9,809 nucleotides of DNA from an uncultured Oscillospiraceae bacterium (GCA_900552605.1 USAR01000040.1:1-9809); one strand, 5' to 3'. Shown: positions 1 through 6,123, counted from the first letter of the stretch. Made by a program: numbers and translations. Notes: generated by a model from the sequence alone, not told the origin.

Positions 1-88
1 CATCATAAATGCTAATTAATGTGTTTGTAATATTGTGAAAATGTTTAGCTAATTCAAGCAATTCCTTTTTATTTGCATTTATATACAT
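1..88 (-). CDS. Transcriptional regulator, N-terminal fragment (probably AraC family with PocR-like sensor)
   Basis: An ATG at 88-86 on the minus strand opens a frame that stays open for 29 codons to the window edge. It is preceded by AAAGGA, 6 bases upstream, a good ribosome binding site. The peptide begins MYINANKKELLELAKHF and continues HNITNTLISIYD. The pattern 'L-x-x-F-x-x-I/L-T-x-x-x-I-x-I-Y/F-D' is what PocR-type ligand-sensing domains at the N terminus of many clostridial AraC-family regulators look like; this is recognition by eye, not a search. The gene is divergent from the hydrolase gene, with 103 bases between the two starts, the usual layout for a regulator controlling an adjacent sugar operon. 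The DNA-binding part is outside the window, so the family is an inference. It is 3'-truncated by the window edge. Confidence 0.5.
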   Translation of the reverse strand, partial: MYINANKKELLELAKHFHNITNTLISIYD

Positions 89-103
89 ATAAAATCCTTT
101 CGG

Positions 104-122
104 TTAAAAATGCTATTTTTAA
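104..122. promoter_or_regulatory. Palindrome in the divergent intergenic region, possible operator
   Basis: TTAAAAAT (104-111) and ATTTTTAA (115-122) form a perfect 8-base inverted repeat around GCT, midway between the two divergent genes. A smaller repeat, TATCA/TGATA (148-152 and 156-160), lies nearer the hydrolase gene and overlaps a TATAAA-like -10 candidate at 141-146. No clear -35 box is seen for either direction. The position fits an operator or a regulator-bound promoter, but the DNA here is so AT-rich that an 8-base AT palindrome is weak evidence. Confidence 0.3.
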
Positions 123-191
123 GGTTATTTATGAGTAGATTATAAAATATCAAAATGATAAAATCAAGATAGAAAATAAAGGAGGAAAAAT

Positions 192-2225
192 ATGTGGTAC
201 ACAAACAGTTATCGCCGACATCTTTGCGATATGCATATTGATGAATGGAACAAAGAGTTTTTATCCAAATTTTCACCGGAAGAATATTTTGAGAATTTAA
301 AAAAAGCAAACATCCAAAATGCAATGATTTATTTTCAATCACATGTTGGCCTCTGTAATTACCCAACAAAGTCCGGGAAAATGCATAACGGTTTTATAGG
401 GAAAGAAGACTCCATAAAACGCCTTGTGGAGATGTGCAGATCAAACGATATTACTGTAACAGGATATTATAGTCTTATATATAATAATTGGGCTCATGAT
501 ACGCATCCGGAATGGCGCATGGTGGATATGACAGGCAAATCAAAACGTGAAATTGGCGAAGTACAGGAACTAGAATGTGCAGGGAAAAGACCTTGGCGTT
601 ATGGCCTTTGTTGTCCGAATAACAATGAATATAGAGAATTTGTGAAAAAGCAGATTCGAGAAATGGCGGATTATTTCGAAGTTGATGGCATGTTTTATGA
701 TATGCCGTTTTGGCCACAATTTTGTTGCTGTGATGCATGTAGGGAAAGGTGGGCAAAAGAGGTTGGCGGAGAGCTTCCAATGGAGAAAAATTGGAACGAT
801 CCGGATTGGCTTTTGCATGTAGAGAAACGACGTCAATGGATGGGTGAATTTGTGGCTTTTGTTACAAGTGAAACGAAAACACTATGCCCTAATGTAAGCG
901 TTGAGTATAACGTAGCTTATGCCGCACTGCCAAACGCTGAGCGTGGGCTTGCTGAAGAGGTGTTGGCGGCTTCGGATTTTGCAGGCGGTGATTTGTATGG
1001 TGATATATATAGTCATTCTTTCATTTGTAAATTTTATCATAATGCAACAAACAATCATCCGTTCGAAAATATGGTTTCAAGATGTTATCCTACTTTGGCC
1101 AGCCATACGCTCACAAAATCGGATGATATTTTAACTAGCGCCATTATGACGACTGCTGCGCATCATGGAGCAACACTTTTCATTGATGCCATAGATCCAG
1201 CAGGTACTATGGATACTCGTGTTTATGATAAACTAGGAAAAATTTTTGATAAACATAAAAAATATGAGAAATACTTTGAGGGCGAGTTAATAGAGGACAT
1301 TGGTATTTATTATAGTCTTCGCAGTAAATTTAATGCGAATGGCGAAAACTATTGTAATCATAATGCTGTTGTGAAAACAGTGAAAGATATGATCAAAAGC
1401 AATGTTTTCTGTGGCGTGTGTGGCAGTTTTAATGCATTCGATAAATATCAAATAATAATGGCATCCGAACTAACTGAGGTCGATTCTAAGGATTACAGTA
1501 GACTGGTTGAGTATGTAAAAAAGGGCGGACAGCTATATATAAGCGGAGGAGATTGTAGGGGCCTCTTGTCGGAATTTTTTGGCGCTTCGGTTGTGGGAAG
1601 AACAAAAGAAAAGAGAGTATATGTTGCTCCAAAGGAAAATGCAAAAAATGCATTCGGATTATTTAACGAAAAATATCCTATGCCATTTGATGGAACGGCA
1701 CCTATTGTAGAAGGAATTGAAGGTAGCAAAGTAATTGCTACCATAACATTGCCTTATACACATCAGGATACTGTGAAATTCTCATCTATTCATTCAGATC
1801 CTCCTGGGGTAAAAACAGAACATCCAGCAATGGCTGTAACAAAGTATGGCAAAGGGAAAGTGATCTGGTCTGCATTGCCGATCGAAGAGGTTGATTGTTA
1901 TGATTATCCGCAGGTGGTGTTCAATTTAATTGATGCATTTTTTACTTTAGAATCTACGGTAAAATCCGATGCACCATGTGATGTAGAAATAACAGGTTTT
2001 AAAACAAAAAAAGCTATTTATACAAGCGCAGTTCTCCTTAACGAAGAACCAAAAGCACGAAAGGTTGCTAACTTCAACATTTCTATTCGTTTGAATGTTA
2101 TTCCAAAAGCAATTCTATATTTGCCAGAAGAAAACGAGATACCATTCGAATATAAAAATGGATATGTTACTTTTGAAGTATCAGATTTAAAAGTGTTTGA
2201 TATGTATAAAATTATTTTAAATTAA
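192..2225 (+). CDS. GHL6-type glycoside hydrolase-like protein with GH42-like trimerization domain
   Basis: A 677-residue intracellular protein (no signal peptide or membrane segment) that probably hydrolyses a glycoside; the substrate cannot be read from sequence. The start ATG has GGAGG (181-185) 6 bases upstream. Residues about 10-370 look like a (beta/alpha)8 barrel of the 'hypothetical glycosyl hydrolase 6' type. Signs are the early W-x-x-x-F segment, a strand-end motif DGMFYD (residues 165-170) with D170 a candidate catalytic or binding acid, and immediately after it a cysteine cluster FCCCDAC (177-183) that recurs in this family as C-x-C-x-x-C. Residues about 385-560 resemble the flavodoxin-like trimerization domain of GH42 beta-galactosidases: a YQIIMAS strand, a helix, then YVKKGGQLYISGG (441-453). 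The last about 100 residues look like a beta-sandwich. It leads a probable two-gene operon with a PMI-like cupin. Alternative labels are alpha-amylase-family or beta-galactosidase-like protein. The domain assignment is fairly sure, the activity is not. Confidence 0.8.
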   Translation: MWYTNSYRRHLCDMHIDEWNKEFLSKFSPEEYFENLKKANIQNAMIYFQSHVGLCNYPTKSGKMHNGFIGKEDSIKRLVEMCRSNDITVTGYYSLIYNNWAHDTHPEWRMVDMTGKSKREIGEVQELECAGKRPWRYGLCCPNNNEYREFVKKQIREMADYFEVDGMFYDMPFWPQFCCCDACRERWAKEVGGELPMEKNWNDPDWLLHVEKRRQWMGEFVAFVTSETKTLCPNVSVEYNVAYAALPNAERGLAEEVLAASDFAGGDLYGDIYSHSFICKFYHNATNNHPFENMVSRCYPTLASHTLTKSDDILTSAIMTTAAHHGATLFIDAIDPAGTMDTRVYDKLGKIFDKHKKYEKYFEGELIEDIGIYYSLRSKFNANGENYCNHNAVVKTVKDMIKSNVFCGVCGSFNAFDKYQIIMASELTEVDSKDYSRLVEYVKKGGQLYISGGDCRGLLSEFFGASVVGRTKEKRVYVAPKENAKNAFGLFNEKYPMPFDGTAPIVEGIEGSKVIATITLPYTHQDTVKFSSIHSDPPGVKTEHPAMAVTKYGKGKVIWSALPIEEVDCYDYPQVVFNLIDAFFTLESTVKSDAPCDVEITGFKTKKAIYTSAVLLNEEPKARKVANFNISIRLNVIPKAILYLPEENEIPFEYKNGYVTFEVSDLKVFDMYKIILN

Positions 2226-2243
2226 TCGAAGGGAGATTTGATT

Positions 2244-3434
2244 ATGTCAATAGCAAAACAATTGTTAGAAGAAGGAAAGGGTGTATATCGTCTTGCTCCA
2301 ACATGGGTTCCTCGCGCTTTTTGTCGTCCTGGTAAGAGAATTAAACTTCATCCGGATGATTACTATGTTTTTGGCTTGGAGAGAGGCGGTGTCGATGAAA
2401 GGTGGTTTGCATCTACTACATGGGCAGAAAATGGACCTAATACTCCAGAGGACGAAGGCTTGTCCTACATAGTGTCCGCCGATGGAAACAATAAGATTTT
2501 GCTCCGCGATGCAGTTGATGAACTTAAAGGCGAGATTATAGGCGATTATTTGTGGAATAAATACCATAAATGGCCTATGTTTTCTAAATTTTTTGATAAT
2601 GCTGGGCCTCTTCCACATCATATCCATCATCGTGATGAACACGCAAAAAGAGTGGGCTCAGATGGTAAGCCTGAAATGTATTTCTTCCCATCACAAGTAA
2701 ATAATCACGGCGGAGAATTTCCTTTTACATTCTTTGGACTAAATCCCGAAACGGATAAAAAGCAAATGAAAAAGTGTCTAGAAGATTTTTCAAAAGGCGA
2801 TAATAAACTTCTTGATTTGTCGCGTGCTTATAAAATCACGCTAGATACAGGATGGGATGTTCCTCCCGGAGTGTTACATGCACCTGCAAGTTTGTGCACA
2901 TATGAACCGCAATTTGCAAGTGATGTTTATGCTATGTACCAATCGGTATTGTACGGGGGACATTGTGTTTCTGAAGATTTGCTTTGGAAAAATTGTCCGG
3001 AAGAAGAAAAGGGTAACTTTGATTATCTTATGGATGTTATTGATTGGGAAGTGAACGTTGATCCTGAGTTTAGCAAAAAACACTTTATGGCACCAAAAGT
3101 TATTTGGGAAAACGAGAGCGGATGTGAAGAATGGATTTGCTACAAGTGCAAACTCGTTTCTGCCAAGCGTCTTACTATTAATCCCGGACAGACTGTGGTT
3201 GTTAAGGATATGGCACCCTATGGACTTATCATGCTTCAAGGTACTGGCAAACTAAATGATTGGGCACTTGAAACACCCACACTTATTCGTTATGGTGAAC
3301 TCACTAATGATGAATATTTTGTAACAGAAAAAGCAGCGAAACAAGGTGTATTTATAACTAATACATCTACAACAGAGCCTATTGTGATGCTTAAACATTT
3401 TGCTGAAAATCCCGAGCTGATAATTGAGGAGTAG
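2244..3434 (+). CDS. Cupin protein related to type I phosphomannose isomerase
   Basis: A 396-residue soluble protein. The start is ATG 2244, not an in-frame TTG six bases earlier, because GGGAG at 2231-2235 sits 8 bases from the ATG and only 2 from the TTG. It resembles the metal-dependent cupin fold of mannose-6-phosphate isomerases. HHIHHRDEH (residues 125-133) supplies an H-x-H pair, KPEMYFF (142-148) supplies the K-x-E glutamate (E144), and VPPGVLHAP (206-214) supplies the distal histidine H212 in the usual P-G-x-x-H-A context. Together these form a plausible Zn/Mn site. The C-terminal third (about 300-390) looks like a second cupin half. It is longer and more divergent than short PMI-like cupins, so the reaction may be on another sugar or sugar phosphate. 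It follows the hydrolase gene by 18 bases with its own ribosome binding site, so co-transcription and a shared sugar pathway are likely (inference). Confidence 0.75.
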   Translation: MSIAKQLLEEGKGVYRLAPTWVPRAFCRPGKRIKLHPDDYYVFGLERGGVDERWFASTTWAENGPNTPEDEGLSYIVSADGNNKILLRDAVDELKGEIIGDYLWNKYHKWPMFSKFFDNAGPLPHHIHHRDEHAKRVGSDGKPEMYFFPSQVNNHGGEFPFTFFGLNPETDKKQMKKCLEDFSKGDNKLLDLSRAYKITLDTGWDVPPGVLHAPASLCTYEPQFASDVYAMYQSVLYGGHCVSEDLLWKNCPEEEKGNFDYLMDVIDWEVNVDPEFSKKHFMAPKVIWENESGCEEWICYKCKLVSAKRLTINPGQTVVVKDMAPYGLIMLQGTGKLNDWALETPTLIRYGELTNDEYFVTEKAAKQGVFITNTSTTEPIVMLKHFAENPELIIEE

Positions 3435-3718
3435 AGTAGTATGCCATTATTATCACACACTCGTGAGTGGTGTACACATATTGCGAAACGGAAAGCTAAA
3501 AGGTGCTGTCACACATGTGATAATAGAAGATAGCGCAACGGGTTCACAACGGCCGAGGTGTTCAACACCGCCGCCGTATTCAACTAGATGAATGGAATTG
3601 TTTATGTAGACAAAGGCGGCAATACGGGATAAGGTACAATAAATTGCGCAAATTGAAGAAGGCAAAAAAAGTAGACACGGCTTGCCGATCTCTGGTAGAA
3701 TGAAGTTGCTATACAAAC
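3435..3718. other. Spacer between sugar operon and IS; no intact gene
   Basis: Apart from the short frame above, nothing in these about 280 bases reads as an intact gene on either strand. One plus-strand frame stays open from just after 3527 to a TGA near 3711 and is rich in Arg and Lys (for example RKLKKAKKVDTA), but it has no start codon or ribosome binding site. GGTGT-TCA-ACACC near 3559 is a short hairpin without a T run, so no convincing terminator for the sugar operon is seen. The DNA is more GC-rich than the operon before it, and it is probably the scar where the mobile block was joined. Confidence 0.4.
3441..3533 (+). pseudogene. Start of a third operon gene, closed after 30 codons
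   Basis: GAGGAG (3426-3431) overlaps the end of the cupin gene and lies 9 bases before ATG 3441, so ribosomes finishing the cupin gene could restart here. The frame reads MPLLSHTREWCTHI and ends at TAG 3531-3533. After about codon 14 the next frame reads plausibly (NGKLKGAVTHVIIED, then stop at an in-line TGA near 3588), which would fit a frameshifted remnant of a larger gene. I do not recognise the protein. It may equally be a meaningless short frame. Confidence 0.3.
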
Positions 3719-3849
3719 GGCTCTTTTTCATGATTTGTGTAAACGCGAAAATGGCATAAAATACAGAATGGTGATCGGGCGGGAAAGTCGAGGATCGGCT
3801 TACCGCCCATAATTGCATATTAGCAGAAATAACGGGGTATGTCAAGGGC
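3719..3849 (+). repeat. Extra copy of the IS256-type left end (copy 1)
   Basis: These about 130 bases repeat the IS left end that starts at 3846, in the same orientation. They include the terminal-repeat core TTGTGTAAAC (3735-3744) and AAATGGCATAAAAT. Outside one hairpin the two copies differ at only a handful of positions and one 1-base gap. Copy 1 ends at 3849 in GTCAAGGGC, exactly where copy 2 goes on into the strong foldback before the transposase stop, and copy 2's terminus begins there. It is therefore a second, truncated IS end, from tandem duplication or from loss of most of another IS copy. Confidence 0.8.
3777..3808 (+). other. Two-part hairpin in left-end copy 1
   Basis: Outer stem GGGCGG (3777-3782) with CCGCCC (3803-3808); inner stem GTCGA (3787-3791) with TCGGC (3795-3799) closing a GGA loop. 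On the plus strand all inner pairs form, one as G-U. On the minus strand that pair would be C-A. The same fold is present, with different bases, at 3906-3937. Confidence 0.45.
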
Positions 3850-3891
3850 TTTTTTTCATGATTTGTGTAAACACGGAAAATGGCATAAAAT
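3846..3891 (+). repeat. IS left terminal inverted repeat
   Basis: The core TTGTGTAAAC at 3863-3872 and AAATGGCATAAAAT ending at 3891 pair with GTTTACACAA (5327-5336) and ATTCTATACCATTT (5308-5321) at the other end, with several mismatches between the two blocks. The outermost bases GGG plus a pyrimidine run also agree. This is typical of the long, imperfect repeats of IS256 elements. Confidence 0.7.
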
Positions 3892-3905
3892 ACAGAATGG
3901 TAATC

Positions 3906-3937
3906 GGGTGGGAAAGTCGCAAGGCGGCTTACCGCCC
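3906..3937 (+). other. Two-part hairpin in left-end copy 2, covarying with copy 1
   Basis: Outer stem GGGTGG (3906-3911) with CCGCCC (3932-3937), where a G-U pair replaces the C-G of copy 1. Inner stem GTCGC (3916-3920) with GCGGC (3924-3928) closing an AAG loop, where C-G replaces the A-U of copy 1. The changed bases form one block (AGGAT in copy 1, CAAGG in copy 2). The stems stay fully paired only in a plus-strand transcript, that is, antisense to the transposase gene. Confidence 0.45.
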
Positions 3938-3949
3938 ATAATTGCATAT

Positions 3950-4032
3950 TAGCAGAAATAACGGGGTATGTCAAGGGCGGCTGCTTACGGCAGCCGTTCA
4001 TATACCCTTGACAGGCGACGGAATTTCTGCTA
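3950..4032. other. Three-tier foldback covering the transposase stop codon
   Basis: Three nested perfect inverted repeats occur: TAGCAGAAA (3950-3958) with TTTCTGCTA (4024-4032), GTCAAGGG (3970-3977) with CCCTTGAC (4005-4012), and CGGCTGC (3978-3984) with GCAGCCG (3990-3996) around a 5-base loop. The two inner stems are contiguous on one side and separated by an 8-base bulge on the other. The outer arm contains the transposase TAG stop. No T run follows on either strand, so it is not a classic intrinsic terminator. It may slow transcription into or out of the IS, a common device in insertion sequences (inference). Confidence 0.6.
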
Positions 4033-5280
4033 CTGCGGCAGTCTGTCCGCAAAGAAAATTTCCAGTTGCGAATGAATTTCGCCCCAGTCACGGCGTCTGC
4101 CGGTCCATTTTCGGGTAATATCCATTTGGGCGAGATAAAGCATTTTTAAAAGGCTGTCATCGTTCGGAAATACTGCTTTGCTTTTTGTTACCTTACGCAA
4201 CTGGCGATTGAAATTCTCGATTGCATTAGTGGTGTAGATAAGCGTTCTGACCGACTGCGGATACTTGAAATAGGTGGAAAGCTCCGCCCAGTGTGCTCGC
4301 CAAGACACCGAAATTTTCGGGTATTTAGCGTCCCATTTTGCGGCAAAATTCTCAAGCTCATAAAGTGCCGTTTCCTCATCCACGGCTCCGTAAACCTTTT
4401 TTAAATCTGCCATAAGTGCCTTAATATCCTTGTACGAAACATACTTAGTGCTGTTTCGTATTTGATGAATTATGCACTGCTGAACCTCGGTTTTCGGGTA
4501 TACCGCAGATATAGCTTCGGGAAATCCGGTAAGACCGTCAATGCAGGTAATTAGTATGTCTTCCACCCCGCGGTTTTTCAGCCCGTTAAGTATTGAAAGC
4601 CAGTATTTTGCACTTTCATTTTCGCCTACATACATTCCGAGGACTTCTTTGATTCAGTCCATATTGATTCCAATTGCCATGTATACGGCTTTTTTGACGA
4701 TTCTGCCTTCACAGCGGACATTGTAATGTATGGCGTCCATAAAGACTACGGCATAAACGCTCTCAAGCGGACGCTGCTGCCATTCTTTTACTACAGACAG
4801 TATTTTATCCGTAATTCGGCTCATAAGGCTGTCCGACACTTCCAACCCATATATATCCTCAATGTGTGCAGATATGTCGTTCGTTGTCATGCCCTTAGCG
4901 TACATAGATATGATTTTTTCTTCTATATCTCCGCTTAAAGTTGTTTCGTTACGCCTTACCAGCTTCGGTTCAAATTCACCGTTTCGGTCGCGCGGCACGG
5001 CTATTTCTAAATCTCCCGCACTGGTTTTCATTGTTTTTCGGCTGTGTCCGTTGCGGCTGTTTTCGGTTTCCTTGTTGCGGTAGTCGTACCTACTGTACCC
5101 AAGCTCGTCGTCGAGTTCTGCCTCAAGTCCGTTTTCGAGGACTTCTCCCACCATTTCCTTGAACACCGACCGCAAGTCGCTCATGTCCTCCACATCAAGC
5201 AGTGACAGAAATTCTCGTAATTTTTCTTTTCTCTCTTTTTTCGCTGCCCGTACCTCCGGGCTGTCTTTGTACCTTGGCAT
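4030..5280 (-). pseudogene. IS256-family (mutator-type) transposase, interrupted by one TGA
   Basis: A 416-codon frame, close to the usual 390-420 residues. The start is ATG 5280 (MPRYKD): GGAGG at 5293-5289 lies 8 bases upstream, which rules out the in-frame TTG at 5295. The fold is RNase H-like, acting by DDE chemistry on the IS ends. D182 (VFMDAIHY), D248 (CIDGLTGFPEA) and E355 (TNAIENFNRQL) are the catalytic triad, and C269-x-x-H272 is the family's C/D-x-x-H signature. Everything is in one frame except a TGA at codon 209 (4656-4654), where relatives have Gly in the segment 'G-I-x-x-D-G-x-K-E-V-L-G'. A single GGA-to-TGA change explains it. The product would stop before D248, so no activity is expected unless the stop is read through. 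A sequencing error cannot be excluded. Confidence 0.9.
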
Positions 5281-5307
5281 ATTTTTAACCTCCAAAATGA
5301 TATTTCT

Positions 5308-5354
5308 ATTCTATACCATTTCAGAGGTTTACACAAGATGGGAAGAAGTCTCCC
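5308..5354 (-). repeat. IS right terminal inverted repeat
   Basis: This is the partner of the left repeat. Read on the minus strand it runs GGGAGACTTC, then TTGTGTAAAC, then AAATGGTATAGAAT toward the transposase start. Its outer half is translated as the last residues and stop codon of the truncated tnpV gene, so the repeat itself ends that gene. Confidence 0.7.
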
Positions 5355-5697
5355 TTTGTCGAATGTTATTCATCCGCCCAATCCATTGCATTTGGTTATC
5401 TGCTTTGAGTTGTTCGGTCACGCTCTCACACTCTGCAATTTGTTTAACTAGTCGATTGAACGTATCTTCGGCATCACGATCAAGCTGCAAAAGATAATCA
5501 TAAAGCGTATGTTCACTTAACATTTTATTATAAAACGCTTTGCTGTGTTTTTGAATATACCTTAAATGTCGATTTCCCCATACACCGATTGGCTCGCTTT
5601 CCGGTTCATCCTCACCGGCAATGATATAGTAATCACCGCACAGTTCGTATTTGAGCCCCGTTCTTTCATCTGTAATGAATCTTTCTGATTTTTTCAT
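5329..5697 (-). CDS. tnpV: TnpV-like transposon protein, C terminus replaced by IS end
   Basis: A 122-residue soluble protein. The start ATG 5697 has GGAGG (5709-5705) 7 bases upstream. The body matches the TnpV family of clostridial mobilizable elements (Tn4451-type): an N-terminal GDYYI strand, IGVWGNRHLRYIQKH (residues 37-51), a helical middle with LDRDAEDTFNRLVKQ, and the diagnostic LKADNQMQWIGRMNNIR. The role of TnpV is not established. Relatives continue for about 15 more residues after NNIR; here the frame enters the IS right end and adds RETSSHLV, and the stop TAA comes from the TTGTGTAAAC core of the terminal repeat. The missing 3' part is not found on the far side of the IS. The protein may still fold but is probably a relic. 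The recombinase remnant upstream on the same strand fits the tnpX-tnpV order of Tn4451. Confidence 0.8.
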   Translation of the reverse strand: MKKSERFITDERTGLKYELCGDYYIIAGEDEPESEPIGVWGNRHLRYIQKHSKAFYNKMLSEHTLYDYLLQLDRDAEDTFNRLVKQIAECESVTEQLKADNQMQWIGRMNNIRQRETSSHLV

Positions 5698-5716
5698 AGT
5701 GTTTCCTCCTTTATTT

Positions 5717-5742
5717 GTATATACGTCTTTGGGTGTATATAC
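5717..5742. promoter_or_regulatory. Paired GTATATAC octamers upstream of tnpV
   Basis: The self-complementary octamer GTATATAC occurs at 5717-5724 and 5735-5742, centres 18 bases apart, just upstream of the tnpV ribosome binding site. Two identical palindromes nearly two helical turns apart suggest paired binding of a dimeric repressor in the leader, or overlap with the promoter. No known operator is recognised, and AT-rich sequence makes chance possible. Confidence 0.3.
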
Positions 5743-5841
5743 ATTTTATTTCATTGTTTTTGAAAACACCAATGTGCCGATTTGGTACGGTAGAAATATA
5801 TGTGAGATTGTCGGTTGTTTTAAGTTTAGTTTCTCGAATCC

Positions 5842-5905
5842 GTTAAGAACACCCGCACCATATCGAGTGTTCTTAACCAACCTGAGAGTTGGATGAGGAC
5901 ACTCG
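5842..5905 (+). terminator. Mutually exclusive hairpins followed by a T-rich tract (terminator or attenuator)
   Basis: GTTAAGAACAC (5842-5852) is perfectly complementary to GTGTTCTTAAC (5867-5877). An overlapping segment, CGAGTGTTCTT (5864-5874), pairs instead with GAGGACACTCG (5895-5905) using two G-U pairs, with an inner stem CCAAC/GTTGG (5877-5881, 5888-5892). The second hairpin is followed on the plus strand by ATTTCTTTTTGCC and more T-rich sequence. This is the geometry of an antiterminator/terminator switch or of a strong terminator. No gene immediately upstream on the plus strand needs one, so its partner gene is unknown. Confidence 0.45.
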
Positions 5906-5966
5906 ATTTCTTTTTGCCTTTTTGTGCCTCTTTGTATGTATGAGCGGGAGTCGTCCTGCTCTTTTT

Positions 5967-6123
5967 TTATGCCGATCGTGCGTTCGGAACATATTCCACG
6001 GCAACGCACTTGCAAGTTTCTTCTTGGTAGTTGTACCTGCTCCCAAGGCGCGGCAGTTCCGGATACCCTACAAACTTATAGTGTATCTTTAAAAAAGGAA
6101 AGAAACTTTTACCTCTTACTCAA
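5967..6123 (-). other. Open stretch without a start, possible gene remnant
   Basis: Between the recombinase remnant and tnpV the minus strand stays open for about 51 codons to TAA 5969-5967. The last part reads like real protein: GYPELPRLGSRYNYQEETCK followed by CVAVEYVPNARSA, with balanced composition and two cysteines. There is no start codon or ribosome binding site, and a TGA closes the frame upstream. I do not recognise the family. It may be the tail of a decayed gene of the same mobile element. The rest of 5743-6140 shows only the hairpins at 5842-5905. Confidence 0.25.

Larger units (their letters stand above)
3846..5354 (-). mobile_element. IS256-family insertion sequence (about 1.5 kb), inactive
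   Basis: The element contains one mutator-type DDE transposase on the minus strand and imperfect terminal inverted repeats. The left end reads GGGC, a T run, then CATGATTTGTGTAAAC. The right end, read on the minus strand, has GGGAGACTTCTTCCC followed by ATCTTGTGTAAAC. The shared TTGTGTAAAC about 16 bases inside each end matches the position of a similar TTGTGTAAA block in IS256 itself (known family feature). The right boundary at 5352-5354 is supported independently: the tnpV reading frame switches from family-like residues to terminal-repeat sequence exactly there. The left boundary is less certain because an additional end copy abuts it. No 8-9 base target duplication could be found flanking either possible left end. 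Confidence 0.85.

Noticed and set aside
3719..3978. CRISPR-like or satellite array
   Set aside because: There are only two units of about 130 bases with no spacer, and they match an IS end with a terminal-repeat core.
3453..4091. 212-residue minus-strand open frame spanning the IS left end and the spacer
   Set aside because: It runs through both left-end copies and overlaps the transposase end in another frame. Its internal duplication only mirrors the DNA repeat, and it has no ribosome binding site or recognisable motif.
4654..4656. UGA read as glycine (alternative genetic code)
   Set aside because: All other genes use GGA and other standard Gly codons, and none of the intact frames contains an internal TGA. 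One point mutation is the simpler reading.
5746..6015. 89-residue minus-strand open frame upstream of tnpV
   Set aside because: Its start lacks a ribosome binding site, it runs through the competing hairpins, and no family is recognisable. It is more likely decayed DNA.
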